From contig CAYSQJ010000007.1 in assembly GCA_964433345.1 (NCBI GenBank), positions 1 through 64,000 of the forward strand: a stretch of DNA of 64,000 nucleotides, given 5' to 3'. Made by a program: the position numbers and the translations under genes. Of this stretch, positions 7,475 through 16,072 are shown piece after piece; position 1 is the first letter of the stretch; every line of letters starts with the position of its first letter. Source of the DNA: Ga0077527 sp964433345. Its GTDB lineage: Bacteria; Pseudomonadota; Gammaproteobacteria; Burkholderiales; SG8-41. The notes below the pieces were generated by a model. That model saw nothing but the letters and a program-made list of their open reading frames with translations, was not told the origin of the DNA and searched no databases.

Positions 7475-8200
7475 TTAGTCTTGCGCCCGCAGCAGCGGGG
7501 CAGTCAATGACGACAGGCTGACTTTCTGCCTGCCTTCGGCATCGAAATTCTCCGGTGCCAGCCATTGTTCATGCGCGGCGCGGATTGCGGGCCACTCGCG
7601 GTCGGTGATCGAGAACCAGGCGGTGTCGCGGTTGCGGCCTTTGTAGACGATCGCCTGGCGGAAGATGCCCTCGTGCGAAAAGCCGTAACGCCGTGCGGCC
7701 GCACGCGAGGGCGCATTCAGCGAGTCGCATTTCCATTCGTAGCGGCGGTAACCGAGATCGAAGGCGTTTTTCATCATCAGGTACATCGCCTCGGTCATCG
7801 CCGGCTTGCGCGACACCAGCGGCGTGAGCTTGATGCCGCCGACCTCGATGCAGCCGTTGGCCGGATCGATGCGCATGTAGGAGGCGACGCCGCCGGCCTT
7901 GCCGCTGGCGAGGTCGATGATCGCGTAGAAGCGCGGGTCTTCGCGTCCGGCCTGCGCTACGACCCAGGCGCGGTAGTCGGCTGGTGCCGCGAAGGGGCCG
8001 TAACCCATGTAGGTCCAGCCGCGGCCGTCCGGCTCCAGGCTGTTGGCCTCGTGCAGCTGCGCGGCATGGCGTTCGACATCCAGCGGTTCGAGCCGGCAGT
8101 AGCGGCCTTCGAGCACGATGCGCGGAGGCATCGGCGGTGCTGTCCAGCCTTCGACCTGAAATCCGACGGGCTGACCGTATTCGTTGAGCCGCTCGCTCAT
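7475..8200 (-). CDS. GNAT acetyltransferase (RimJ/RimL type)
   Basis: 241 residues. Begins with a short lead, then the RimJ-type sequence VLEGRYCRLEPLDVERHA. The acetyl-CoA region is MTEAMYLMMKNAFDLGYRRYEWKCDSL with NAPSRAAARRYGFSHEGIFRQ, the hallmark of this subfamily (motif B, new GFxxEG). It transfers acetyl from acetyl-CoA to an amine; the acceptor is unknown. Its ATG overlaps the stop of the leuD-type gene by four bases (ATGA), so it is translationally coupled as the third gene of the leuC-leuD unit. Its role beside a hydro-lyase is not evident. Confidence 0.9.
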   Translation of the reverse strand: MSERLNEYGQPVGFQVEGWTAPPMPPRIVLEGRYCRLEPLDVERHAAQLHEANSLEPDGRGWTYMGYGPFAAPADYRAWVVAQAGREDPRFYAIIDLASGKAGGVASYMRIDPANGCIEVGGIKLTPLVSRKPAMTEAMYLMMKNAFDLGYRRYEWKCDSLNAPSRAAARRYGFSHEGIFRQAIVYKGRNRDTAWFSITDREWPAIRAAHEQWLAPENFDAEGRQKVSLSSLTAPLLRAQD

Positions 8201-8736
8201 GCGGGCTGTCCGGCGCCGCGGGTCTCCTGCCAGCGCTTGAGCCAGCCGGCGTTGCCGCCCAGCTCGACGATCTCCATCAGCGCGTCGGGGATCGGCGGGT
8301 ACTCGCGGCGGATGTCCTTTGTGTGATTGATGAAATAGCCGTCGCGGAAATTGACTTCAAGCTCGTCGCCGGTTTCGCACATTTCGAGTACGTTGACGCA
8401 GTCGGTCATCACCCGCAGCCCGCAGCCTATCGCCGCGCGGTAGGCGAGGAAGGGCATCGATTCGCAGACCAGTCCCAGGCCCAGCGCCTGCATCGCGATG
8501 TAACCGTTCATTTTCGGGCCCATGCCGAAGTTGCGGCCGGTGACGATGATGTCTCCGGGCTTGCAGCGGGTGTGAAAGCCGGGGTCGGTTTCCTCGAACA
8601 GGTGGGGGATGATGTCCTTGGGATCGAAATGCCGGCCGACGATGATGCGGTTGGGCACCACGCCGCCGGCATGCCAGACGTCATGACCGAGCTTGTAGCA
8701 GCGGCCCTTGAGGATCCATTGGAATTCAGAAGACAT
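8197..8736 (-). CDS. 3-isopropylmalate dehydratase small subunit-type protein (LeuD family)
   Basis: 179 residues from the ATG at 8736. The upstream start at 8772 would add MSLFLYTYPRCT, without family precedent. Signatures: ILKGRCYKLGHDV, VGRHFDPKDIIPHLFEETDP, and GDIIVTGRNFGMGP, the swivelling-domain motif that completes the aconitase-type active site. This is the short, archaeal/homoaconitase-type small subunit. Together with the upstream LeuC-type subunit it forms an Fe-S hydro-lyase isomerising 2- or 3-hydroxy tricarboxylates. There are no other leucine genes nearby, so a catabolic substrate is equally possible. It is separated from leuC by 158 bases holding an inverted repeat. Confidence 0.9.
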   Translation of the reverse strand: MSSEFQWILKGRCYKLGHDVWHAGGVVPNRIIVGRHFDPKDIIPHLFEETDPGFHTRCKPGDIIVTGRNFGMGPKMNGYIAMQALGLGLVCESMPFLAYRAAIGCGLRVMTDCVNVLEMCETGDELEVNFRDGYFINHTKDIRREYPPIPDALMEIVELGGNAGWLKRWQETRGAGQPA

Positions 8737-8778
8737 GGTGCACCTTGGGTACGTATATAAAAACAAAGACAAAAGCAG

Positions 8779-8881
8779 CCACAGAGGTCACAGAGGTCAC
8801 AGAGAGCTACCGGGTGAAGCGAGTCCTACGGCAATAGTTTGCCTCAGGTTTTTCTCTGTGTTCTCTGTGTCCTCTGTGGCT
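8779..8881. repeat. Long inverted repeat built of CACAGAG units
   Basis: Left arm 8779-8806 (GCCACAGAGGTCACAGAGG, with CACAGAG at 9-base period) and right arm 8852-8881 (CTCTGTGTTCTCTGTGTCC then TCTGTGGC) are imperfect complements about 45 bases apart. They would form a long hairpin in the leuC-leuD mRNA. CACAGAG-period repeats of this type are found dispersed in other proteobacterial genomes. Confidence 0.8.
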
Positions 8882-8894
8882 AAGGGTTTTAATC

Positions 8895-10160
8895 TTAAAG
8901 TTTCCGCGCATCGGCGATTTTCCCCGCCACTGCAGAGGCCGCGACCGTCGCCGGACTGCCGAGGTAGAGCTTGGCATCCCTTGCACCGAAGCGGCCGGCG
9001 TTGTTGTTGGTGGCCGTGGAAATCGACACCTCGCCGGAGTGCACCGGGCCGATCACTGCGTCGTTGCAGGGGCCGCAGCCCGGCGGCAGCATCACCGCGC
9101 CGGCCTCGATGAACGTGCTCAGTAGGCCTTCGGCGGCGAGCCGGCGGTTGGTCGCTTCCGAGCCCGGTGCGACGAACAGGCGCACGTTCGGTGCGAGGCG
9201 GCGGCCCTTGAGGATGTTCGCCGCGGTGACCATGTCTTCCCACATGCCGGAGCCGCAGGAGCCGATGAAGGCGTGGTCTATGGCGGTGCCTTCGACGCGG
9301 GAGACGTCGACGGCGTTCTCGACGCTGCCCGGCAACGACACCTGGGGCTCCAGCCGCGAGATGTCGAGCACGAGGTCGGCGTCGTAATGTGCGTCCGCAT
9401 CGGCATACACCGGCGCGAAGGGCCGCTGTGCTTTCGAGCGCGCGTGTTCGAGGATGGCTTCCGAGGGCGGCACGAACACGCCATAGGCGCGGATCTCGGT
9501 GGGCGTCGAGCACAGCGCCGCGCGCGAGGCGAGGTCGAACTGTTCGAGGTCGCCGGCGTATTCGAGCACGCGGTAATCGAGGTCGGCGGAGAGCCCGCCC
9601 TGCTTGAGCATCGCGGCGAAGTGGAAGCCGATGTCGCGCGCGTGCACGCCCGGCTGCAGCCTGCCTTTGAGCGTCAGGCGCACGGTCTTCGGCACCATCA
9701 CCCAGTTGGTGCCGGTGGCCAGCACGCGGGTGATCTCGGTGCCGATGCGGAAACCGAAGGCGCCGATCGCGCCGGCATTGGTGGCGTGGCGGTCATTGTC
9801 GAAATAGAACATGCCCGGCAGCAGGATGCCCGATTCCATCGGGAAGATGTGACCGTGGCCGCCGCGGCCGACATCAAAGAAGTTCTTCACGCCCCAGGCT
9901 TTTGCCGCCTGGCGGTTGAAGGCGCCGCGCTCGGCCGCGCGCGCGCTGCCGTAGATCACGTCGTGGTCGGTGACCATCAGCACCTTGTCCGGCGTCGCCA
10001 GCCGGGTGATGCCCAGCCCGTCGAGTTCGCGCTTGGCGCCCATCACCACGCCGTCGTGGATCATGATGAAGTCGGGGTCCGGGGAGACGACGTCCCCGGG
10101 TTTCACGCTGCTGCGTCCGCTTTTTGCGGCGAGCACTTTTTCGACTGCGGTCTGGGGCAT
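8895..10160 (-). CDS. 3-isopropylmalate dehydratase large subunit-type protein (LeuC/aconitase family)
   Basis: 421 residues from the ATG at 10160 (MPQTAVEKVLAAKSG), the length of the short two-subunit LeuC/homoaconitase class. [4Fe-4S] ligands are C302 (IGSCGSG) and C362/C365 (GCGPC). Other signatures include VMVTDHDVIYG and a catalytic region around GRGGHGHIFP. It is paired with the leuD-type gene downstream to form the holoenzyme. Longer starts exist upstream but encode no family sequence. Given the Bug, MmgE/PrpD and FAD-dehydrogenase genes a few kb away, tricarboxylate catabolism is a plausible alternative to leucine synthesis (inference). Confidence 0.9.
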   Translation of the reverse strand: MPQTAVEKVLAAKSGRSSVKPGDVVSPDPDFIMIHDGVVMGAKRELDGLGITRLATPDKVLMVTDHDVIYGSARAAERGAFNRQAAKAWGVKNFFDVGRGGHGHIFPMESGILLPGMFYFDNDRHATNAGAIGAFGFRIGTEITRVLATGTNWVMVPKTVRLTLKGRLQPGVHARDIGFHFAAMLKQGGLSADLDYRVLEYAGDLEQFDLASRAALCSTPTEIRAYGVFVPPSEAILEHARSKAQRPFAPVYADADAHYDADLVLDISRLEPQVSLPGSVENAVDVSRVEGTAIDHAFIGSCGSGMWEDMVTAANILKGRRLAPNVRLFVAPGSEATNRRLAAEGLLSTFIEAGAVMLPPGCGPCNDAVIGPVHSGEVSISTATNNNAGRFGARDAKLYLGSPATVAASAVAGKIADARKL

Positions 10161-10266
10161 GACGGTGATCTTGGCTGTTGCTGAAGGAGGCCCGAGGCTA
10201 AGTATCCCGGGGGACGCTGTCAAGGCGATGGACAGTGCGCGGTTGCCGGCGCACACTGCTTGCCGG

Positions 10267-10818
10267 ATGACCACCGCCGCGACGATCCGGAACCGTTTCC
10301 GCGCCGGCCTTTGGCTGGTGTTGTCCGCGGCTGTGCCGGTTGCCGCCCAGCAGCCCGAAGTCGCGCAGTTCGAGAACCTTGCCACCAGCCCTTATATCCA
10401 CTGTGCGTTCTACCGCCAGTATGAAATCGATCCGCGCACCGGCGACCGGTTGCTGGTCGAGGGCGCATCGGACTCGCTGACCCACTACCAGCGCCAGCAC
10501 GGACGCCTGCGTTCGATTGACACCCGGCGCGCCGGCGCGCGCGATGCGCAGATGATCCGCGGCAGGAAATACCTGCATTTCATCGAGCGCAGTGCCGGGC
10601 TTTACGTGGTGACGACCATCTATGCCTGCCTGGAGCGCGACGTGCGGAGCGACATGTGCATCAACTACGGCGCGGTGAATGCGCGGCACTTTGATTCGCG
10701 CGTGCTGCGCGATCCGGATGCGGTGTTCGAGGAGCTGCAGGCGCATGCCGAGCCGGGGTTCTGCGACCACAGCTTCATCCATTTGCGGGAAGCGGCGCGG
10801 ACGCCGCTGCAGCGTTAG
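10267..10818 (+). CDS. Exported hypothetical protein with conserved cysteines
   Basis: 183 residues from the ATG at 10267. A signal peptide (FRAGLWLVLSAAVPVAAQQ) is followed by a mature domain with four Cys: HCAFYRQY, YACLERD, DMCINYG and GFCDHSF. This pattern suggests disulphide bonds in the periplasm. I do not recognise the family. An upstream in-frame ATG at 10228 would lengthen the n-region without improving the signal. It is divergent from leuC and convergent with the cysteine desulfurase gene 6 bases away. No functional clue comes from its neighbours. Confidence 0.75.
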   Translation: MTTAATIRNRFRAGLWLVLSAAVPVAAQQPEVAQFENLATSPYIHCAFYRQYEIDPRTGDRLLVEGASDSLTHYQRQHGRLRSIDTRRAGARDAQMIRGRKYLHFIERSAGLYVVTTIYACLERDVRSDMCINYGAVNARHFDSRVLRDPDAVFEELQAHAEPGFCDHSFIHLREAARTPLQR

Positions 10819-10824
10819 CGGCGT

Positions 10825-11979
10825 TCAGGCGGCCTGCAGCCGTCCCGCGCGGCAATCCTCGATTTTTTTGCGCAGGTAATCCGCCGCCCGGTCGATTTCC
10901 TCGACGGTGTTGAAGCGTCCGACGGTGATGCGGATGGAGTTGCCGGCGACGCCGGCGTCCGAGCCCAGCGCCTGCAGCACGTGCGAGACGCCGCCGGTGG
11001 AGCAGGCGGAGGTCGAGGATACGGCGATGTCGGTCAGCGTGGTGACCAGCGAATCGCAGTTGGGGATGTCGATGCTGATGTTGAGGTTGTTGGCGATGCG
11101 TTTGTCCATGTCGCCGTTGAGGATCACGCCCGGCAGGTCCTTCAGTTTCGCCCAGAAGCGGTCGCGCAGTGCGCGCAGTTGCGGCACTTCCGTCGCCATC
11201 AGTTCTCCGGCGATGCGGAAGGCGGCGCCCATGCCGACGATCTGGTGGGTGGCCAGCGTGCCCGAGCGCAGGCCGCGCTCGTGGCCGCCGCCGTGCATCT
11301 GGCATTCGAGGCGGATCTGCGGCGAGCGCCGCACATAGAGCGCACCTATGCCCTTGGGGCCGTAGGTCTTGTGCGCGGTCAGTGACATGATGTCCACCGG
11401 CCACTGTGCGAGATCGATCATCACCTTGCCGGTGGCCTGGGCGGCGTCGACGTGAAACAGCGTGCCGTTGCTGCGGCAGATCGCGCCGAGTGCCGCGATG
11501 TCCTGGATCACGCCGATCTCGTTGTTGACCAGCATCACCGAGGCGAGCACGGTGTCCGGTCGCAGCGCGGCGCGGAAGGCCTCGATGTCGAGCAGGCCGT
11601 TTTTCTGCGGCGCGAGGTAGGTCACCTCGAAACCCTGCTTTTCCAGCCAGGCCATGGTGTCGAGCACGGCCTTGTGTTCGGTCTGTACGGTGACGAGGTG
11701 TTTGCCGCGTTTCTGTCCGGCGAGAGCTGCGCCCTTGATCGCGAGGTTGTTGGATTCGGTGGCGCCGGAGGTCCAGACGATGTCGCGCGGTTCGGCGCCG
11801 ACCAGCTTCGCGACTTCGGCGCGCGCCTGTTCGACGGCGCGGCTGGCGTTGCGGCCGTAGGCATGGGTGCCGCTCGCCGGGTTGCCGAATTCGCCGCGCA
11901 GGAAGGGCAGCATCGTGTCGAGCACGGCGGGATCGACCGGGGTGGTCGCGGAATTGTCGAGGTAGATCGGGGTGTTCAT
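10825..11979 (-). CDS. Cysteine desulfurase (IscS/NifS family)
   Basis: 384 residues, PLP-dependent, releases sulfur from cysteine as an enzyme persulfide. PLP lysine K204 in SLTAHKTYGPKG; HVDAAQATGK is the cofactor strand; the persulfide cysteine is C326 in SSTSACSTGG. N-terminus MNTPIYLDNSATTPVDP is typical. The group is IscS-like (class I), but no iscU, iscA, hscBA or fdx gene is adjacent, so it may be an extra copy dedicated to a special sulfur acceptor. The small gene 8 bases upstream is probably co-transcribed. Confidence 0.93.
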   Translation of the reverse strand: MNTPIYLDNSATTPVDPAVLDTMLPFLRGEFGNPASGTHAYGRNASRAVEQARAEVAKLVGAEPRDIVWTSGATESNNLAIKGAALAGQKRGKHLVTVQTEHKAVLDTMAWLEKQGFEVTYLAPQKNGLLDIEAFRAALRPDTVLASVMLVNNEIGVIQDIAALGAICRSNGTLFHVDAAQATGKVMIDLAQWPVDIMSLTAHKTYGPKGIGALYVRRSPQIRLECQMHGGGHERGLRSGTLATHQIVGMGAAFRIAGELMATEVPQLRALRDRFWAKLKDLPGVILNGDMDKRIANNLNISIDIPNCDSLVTTLTDIAVSSTSACSTGGVSHVLQALGSDAGVAGNSIRITVGRFNTVEEIDRAADYLRKKIEDCRAGRLQAA

Positions 11980-11986
11980 CGGCGCC

Positions 11987-12268
11987 TCAGTGTTTCTGTT
12001 CCGGCTGTTTCTGCTGTTCCTGCTGCTCTTTCATCAGCGCGGCGATCACGCGCTGGCGCTTGACTTCAACTTCCTTGGCGAAGCCGGGGTGGCGCTGCTC
12101 GACGAGGCCGGTGGCCATGCCGAGTTTGAGGAATGCCGCCGCGAACACCGCGGACAGGTCGTCGAGGTCGGGGCTGACCGTGGCGAGGCGCATCGCCTCG
12201 GCGGTCTCATCGTAGAGCTGCTGCATCGCGGCCTGCAGCTCGTCGTCGAACAGTTTGGATTTTTCCAT
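11987..12268 (-). CDS. Small hypothetical protein co-transcribed with the cysteine desulfurase
   Basis: 93 residues from the ATG at 12268. Helical and charged, with a Gln/Lys-rich C-terminus (EQQEQQKQPEQKH). No signal peptide, no cysteine and no recognised domain. The longer reading frame upstream of this ATG is not supported by codon character. Its stop is 8 bases before the iscS-type start, so it is the first gene of a two-gene operon. It could be a small partner of the desulfurase (inference from position only). Confidence 0.65.
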   Translation of the reverse strand: MEKSKLFDDELQAAMQQLYDETAEAMRLATVSPDLDDLSAVFAAAFLKLGMATGLVEQRHPGFAKEVEVKRQRVIAALMKEQQEQQKQPEQKH

Positions 12269-12364
12269 GGCGGATATGCGGGATATGCGGAATAGACGGA
12301 GGGTGTCACGGGGATGTTGCACCGATTGTACGCGATCCGCCCGCCCGGCGATTACAATGTTCCG

Positions 12365-13354
12365 ATGAATCCGGCAGTGCATGCGCTTGTCCTGGGGCTG
12401 GCCGCTGCCGCGCTGGCCGGCGGCATCACGGCCGGAGCGGCCCTGGCGCAGAATTATCCGAACCGCACGATCCGCATCATCGTGCCGGTCAGTGCCGGCG
12501 GGGCCACTGACGTGTTCGCGCGTGTGCTGGCGCAGGGACTTGCCGAGACCTGGAGTCAGCAGGTGATTGTCGACAACCGTCCGGGCGCCGGCGGCATGAT
12601 CGGCAGCGAACTGGTGGCGAAGGCCGCGCCCGACGGTTACACCCTGCTGATGGCCTATACCGCGCATGTCACCAATCCCTCGCTGTGGACGCGGCTGCCT
12701 TACGACACGCTGAATGACTTCGCGCCGGTGGCGATGGTGGCCACGGTGCCCAATGTGCTGATCGTGCATCCCTCGCTGCCGGTGCGATCGGTCAGCGAGC
12801 TGGTGGCTTTTGCCCGGCGGCGTCCGCACGAGCTCGATTTCGCGTCTTCCGGCATCGGCACGGCGGCGCATCTCGCCGCAGTGCTGTTCGCGCAGCGTGC
12901 CGGCCTGTTCCTGACTCATGTGCCGTACAAGGGCGGCATGCCCGCGCTGTACGAGCTTGCGGGCGGGCAGGTGTCGATCATGTTCGGCAGTCTCGTCACC
13001 GCACAGCAGCCGATTCGCAGCGGCCGGGTGCGCGCGCTGGCGGTGACCGGCGCGCGAAGGGCGGCCATTGCGCCGGAGCTGCCGACGATGCGGGAGTCGG
13101 GCGTCGCCGACTACGAGGCGCTGTCGTGGTTCGCGCTGTTCGCTCCGGCACAGACGCCGGGCACGGTGATCAACAAGGTGAATTCCGAGGTCGTCGCGAT
13201 GCTGACCCGAGGCGACATCCGCAGGCGCTTCCTTGGTCAGGGCGCCGAGGTGTCATCATCAACTCCCGGGGAACTCGGCGACCGCGTGCGCGCGGAAATC
13301 GTCAAATGGGCGGAAGTGATCCGCGCGGCCGGCATCGAGCCGATGAAAAACTAG
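12365..13354 (+). CDS. Bug/TctC-family periplasmic substrate-binding protein
   Basis: 329 residues from the ATG at 12365, with a signal peptide ending GAALAQNYP. Family signatures: IRIIVPVSAGGATDVFARVLAQ, QQVIVDNRPGAGGMIGSELVAKAAPDGYTLL, THVPYKGGMPALYELAGGQV and RVRALAVTGARR. These proteins bind carboxylic acids (citrate, nicotinate, aromatic acids, amino acids) for tripartite tricarboxylate transporters. No tctA/tctB membrane genes are nearby, so the receptor is an orphan. It is divergent from the iscS operon (96-base gap) and convergent with a DoxX gene. Confidence 0.92.
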   Translation: MNPAVHALVLGLAAAALAGGITAGAALAQNYPNRTIRIIVPVSAGGATDVFARVLAQGLAETWSQQVIVDNRPGAGGMIGSELVAKAAPDGYTLLMAYTAHVTNPSLWTRLPYDTLNDFAPVAMVATVPNVLIVHPSLPVRSVSELVAFARRRPHELDFASSGIGTAAHLAAVLFAQRAGLFLTHVPYKGGMPALYELAGGQVSIMFGSLVTAQQPIRSGRVRALAVTGARRAAIAPELPTMRESGVADYEALSWFALFAPAQTPGTVINKVNSEVVAMLTRGDIRRRFLGQGAEVSSSTPGELGDRVRAEIVKWAEVIRAAGIEPMKN

Positions 13355-13378
13355 GACCTGCGAACGGCGGGGTCCCGG

Positions 13379-13762
13379 CTACTTCCGGTTGATCGCGAAC
13401 TTGCCCGGCCCGATCATCGCGACCACCAGCGCGGTGAACAGGAAGAAGCCCTGCAGCTCCAGTGCCCAGCCGCCGGTCTTGCCGAGGTCGAAGAGTTGCG
13501 AGCCGTGGGCCAGCGCGATCGCCACCACCATGTTGAAGGCCATGATCACGCCGCCGATGCGCGCGTAGTAGCCGAAGATCACCAGCAGCGGTGCGAATAC
13601 CTCGCCGACGAACACGCCGTAGGCGAAAAACCAGGGCAGGCCATGGTTTTCCAGCATGTTCTCGATGCCGCTGACACCGTAGCGCATCTTGGCGATGCCG
13701 TGCAGCAGCATGAAAATGCCCAGCGTCAGGCGCAGGACCAGCTTGCCGATGTCGTCATTCAT
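13379..13762 (-). CDS. DoxX-family membrane protein
   Basis: 127 residues with four hydrophobic segments: LVLRLTLGIFMLLHGIAKM, WFFAYGVFVGEVFAPLLVIFG, GGVIMAFNMVVAIAL and LQGFFLFTALVVAMIG. RLTLGIFMLLHG followed by GEVFAPLLV is the usual DoxX pattern. These are inner-membrane proteins of mostly unknown role, with some linked to thiosulfate/quinone oxidation or redox stress. It is followed upstream by the PH-domain protein gene (21-base gap), so the two probably share a transcript. Confidence 0.88.
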   Translation of the reverse strand: MNDDIGKLVLRLTLGIFMLLHGIAKMRYGVSGIENMLENHGLPWFFAYGVFVGEVFAPLLVIFGYYARIGGVIMAFNMVVAIALAHGSQLFDLGKTGGWALELQGFFLFTALVVAMIGPGKFAINRK

Positions 13763-13783
13763 GGCGTTTTCCTTTCTTCGGGT

Positions 13784-14194
13784 TCAGGCCGCGGGGTGGC
13801 TGATGCTTTCGATCGCGCGTTTGACCGCCATCGGGTCGGTGACGCTGCGCAGCACCACGTCGCTGATGCCGCGGCCGCTGACCTTGATGTTGCCGTAGCC
13901 GAGGATGCGGCCGAGGATGCCCTGGTCGATTTCGACGGTCTCGATCGAGCCGAGCTTCATTTCCTCGGATTTGCGGCTGATGATGCCGGTCTTCAGGATC
14001 ACGCGCTTGTTGGTGACGCCCTGCTCGGTGTGGCGCAGCCGCAGGTGTTCATATATCGCGAGCAGCAGCGTGATGCCGAAGGTCGGGATTGCGAGCAGCA
14101 GCCACAGCACCATCGGAATCCGCGTCACCCAGTGCAGGCGGAACAGCGCGGCGATTTCCTCGCCGGTGGACAGGGATTCTTCGATGTAGGCCAT
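13784..14194 (-). CDS. Membrane protein with bacterial PH (bPH2) domain
   Basis: 136 residues from the ATG at 14194 (MAYIEESL). One hydrophobic hairpin at about 26-52 (IPMVLWLLLAIPTFGITLLLAIYE) is followed by a YdbS-like PH domain: RHTEQGVTNKRVILKTGIISRKSEEM and SIETVEIDQGILGRILGYGNIKVSGRG. Family members are short membrane-anchored proteins of unknown biochemical role. It lies upstream of, and probably co-transcribed with, the doxX-type gene. An extended start adding MQFRENLC is less likely because it lacks family similarity. Confidence 0.85.
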   Translation of the reverse strand: MAYIEESLSTGEEIAALFRLHWVTRIPMVLWLLLAIPTFGITLLLAIYEHLRLRHTEQGVTNKRVILKTGIISRKSEEMKLGSIETVEIDQGILGRILGYGNIKVSGRGISDVVLRSVTDPMAVKRAIESISHPAA

Positions 14195-14242
14195 GGGGTT
14201 ATCGCGACAAAGGTTTTCCCGAAACTGCATTCATGCCACTTG

Positions 14243-14355
14243 CGTCATTCCGGCGCGCCCCGAAGGAAGTCCCCTTGGGGGGGGCAAGCCGGAATCCAGT
14301 GTTGTTGCAAGTGGCTCCTGGATTCCGGAGCGCGCTTTGCGCGTCCGGAATGACG
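14243..14355. repeat. Extragenic palindromic repeat pair with the nested module
   Basis: GTCATTCCGG (14243) ... CCGGAATCCA and CTGGATTCCGG ... TCCGGAATGAC (ends 14355). The left hairpin loop is replaced by the reverse-oriented 27-bp module at 14255-14285 (GCGCCCCGAAGGAAGTCCCC). It lies between the PH-domain and cupin genes, both on the minus strand. Confidence 0.85.
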
Positions 14356-14387
14356 GTTTGGAGGAGGGGTATGAACGGCCCCCGCGT

Positions 14388-14843
14388 TCAATGATCCCAG
14401 CCTGTGGTCTTCGCGCCTTCGGTGGCGAGCAGCACATAGGCCATGATGCAGGGCTCCTTGCCGCGGTTTTCCCAGTTGTGCATGGTCTGGCGCTGGATGA
14501 TCACGGTGCCCGGCGTCAGGTGCACTTCCTCGCCGCCGTCGAGCTGCATCCACAGTTCGCCGGCTAGGCAGATCGCGTAGTCGACCGAGTCGGTGACATG
14601 CCAGCGCTTGGCGACACCCGGATCGTACTTGGCCAGCCGGAACACGCTGCCGCCGGCGAGGCTGGTGCCGAGCTCCCAGGTGTTCGGATCCTCGTTGGTC
14701 ATCTCCGCCGGCAGTTTTTTGGTTGCCCACATCGGAATGTTATGGAAGCCGGGGCGCATCGGGATCGGATCGATGATGGTGTCCGATTTGACGTAGGCCT
14801 TGCCTTCCTTGTTGGTGTCGGTGACGACTCTGCGGAATTTCAT
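14388..14843 (-). CDS. Cupin-domain protein
   Basis: 151 residues, single-domain cupin. WHVTDSVDYAICLAGELWMQLDGGEEVHLTPGTVIIQRQTMHNWENRGKE-type sequence provides cupin motif 1 (H at WHVTDS, D/E, G) and motif 2 (PGTVIIQ...HNW). The metal-ligand set appears partly conserved (H, E, H). Such proteins act as small isomerases, decarboxylases or sensors. It starts 158 bases downstream of the Bug gene at 15002, on the same strand but beyond a terminator. The substrate is unknown; the neighbourhood of carboxylate genes makes a catabolic role likely (inference). Confidence 0.85.
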   Translation of the reverse strand: MKFRRVVTDTNKEGKAYVKSDTIIDPIPMRPGFHNIPMWATKKLPAEMTNEDPNTWELGTSLAGGSVFRLAKYDPGVAKRWHVTDSVDYAICLAGELWMQLDGGEEVHLTPGTVIIQRQTMHNWENRGKEPCIMAYVLLATEGAKTTGWDH

Positions 14844-14948
14844 GATTGCTGCGCTCTCCAGTAAAACGGCTGTGCTGCCGCATCAAAAAAAGCCGGAATC
14901 CCGGCGAAATCAATAACCGCCTGATTTTATTTGAAAACAAAACCTGAA

Positions 14949-14986
14949 AATAAAAACAGGGGCGGGCCGGCAGTGCGGCCCGCCCC
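14949..14986 (-). terminator. Rho-independent terminator downstream of the first minus-strand Bug gene
   Basis: GGGGCGGGCCG (14959-14969) pairs with CGGCCCGCCCC (14976-14986) around a 6-base loop. On the minus strand the stem is followed by TGTTTTTATTTT. It lies 15 bases beyond the stop of the gene at 15002-15970. Confidence 0.88.
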
Positions 14987-15001
14987 CCGTTTGTACCACA
15001 A

Positions 15002-15970
15002 TCAGCTGGATGTCCTGATGTTGGCGGCCTTGACCACCTTTTTCCATTTCTCGACGTCGCGGGCGATGGCCTTTTGGAACTGCTCGGGCGGCCCCCCGGC
15101 CGGCTCGACGCCGTCGCCGGCGAGACGCTTCTGCATTTCCGGCGTTTTGAGGATGCGCGCGACACCCTCGTTCCAGCGTGCAATCACCGGCTTCTGCAGG
15201 CCTTTGGGACCCCAGAGGCCGTACCAGAGCACGGCTTCGTAATCCTTGACGAATTCGCCGATCGCCGGCACCTCCGGCAGCGGTCCGGCACGTTTTGCCG
15301 TGGTGACGCCGATGCCGCGCAGCTTGCCCGTACGCGCGTGCGGAATCGTCGCCGGCATCGAGCCGAAAATCAGCTGCACCTGGCCGCCGAGCAGGTCGGA
15401 CAGCGCGGGGCCGGTGCCCTTGTACGGAATGTGGGTCATTTTGGTGCCGGCCATCAGGTCGAACAGCTCGGAGGTCAGGTGGGTGATGCCGCCGGTGCCG
15501 GTGGACGCGTAGTTGAGCTTGCCCGGATTGGCCTTCGCATGCGCGATCAGTTCGGGCACCGTTTTCGCAGGCACCGAGGGATGCAGTGCCAGCACGAAAC
15601 CGCTCTCGCCGATCATGACGATGGTCTGGATGTCCTTGACCGGATCGTAGGGCAGCTTGTAAAGCGCGGCGTTGGTGCCGTAGCTGCCGGAGACCATGAT
15701 GATGGTGTAGCCGTCGGGAGTGGCGCGCACCGCGGTTTCGGCGCCGATCGTGCCGCCGCCACCGGCGCGGTTGTCGACGATCACCTGCTGCCCGAGGGCG
15801 GCCGACATGTTCGCGGCGATCAGCCGCGCCATGATGTCGGTGCCGCCGCCGGGAGCGAAGGGCACCAGCATGCGTATGGGCTTGTTGGGATAGGCGTCAG
15901 CAGCCGTTGCCTGCAGGGGCAGCAGGCCGGCGGCCGTTGCGACGAGCAAAACGACGAGTTTCCTTTTCAT
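15002..15970 (-). CDS. Bug/TctC-family periplasmic substrate-binding protein
   Basis: 322 residues with a signal peptide (MKRKLVVLLVATAAGLLPLQATAADA). Signatures: PIRMLVPFAPGGGTDIMARLIA, QQVIVDNRAGGGGTIGAETAVRATPDGYTIIMV, and THIPYKGTGPALSDLLGGQVQLIFGSM, with the closing KWKKVVKAANI helix. It binds a carboxylate in the periplasm. It follows a second Bug gene (16073) on the same strand, 102 bases apart. The two share the closely similar YKGTGP and signal regions and look like relatively recent paralogues. It ends at a strong terminator. Confidence 0.93.
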   Translation of the reverse strand: MKRKLVVLLVATAAGLLPLQATAADAYPNKPIRMLVPFAPGGGTDIMARLIAANMSAALGQQVIVDNRAGGGGTIGAETAVRATPDGYTIIMVSGSYGTNAALYKLPYDPVKDIQTIVMIGESGFVLALHPSVPAKTVPELIAHAKANPGKLNYASTGTGGITHLTSELFDLMAGTKMTHIPYKGTGPALSDLLGGQVQLIFGSMPATIPHARTGKLRGIGVTTAKRAGPLPEVPAIGEFVKDYEAVLWYGLWGPKGLQKPVIARWNEGVARILKTPEMQKRLAGDGVEPAGGPPEQFQKAIARDVEKWKKVVKAANIRTSS

Positions 15971-16072
15971 GCGATGCTCCTCCGTAGGGTGGTGTTCACA
16001 TGCGCTGTGCTGCGGTTTGCTCCGTTTCGTAATTGCCCGGTCTGCAGCTCAGTCAGTCCCTCAGTCAGCCCG

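Noticed and set aside
8779..8881. CRISPR-like array
   Set aside because: Repeats are 7-9 bases, arranged as an inverted pair, without spacers.
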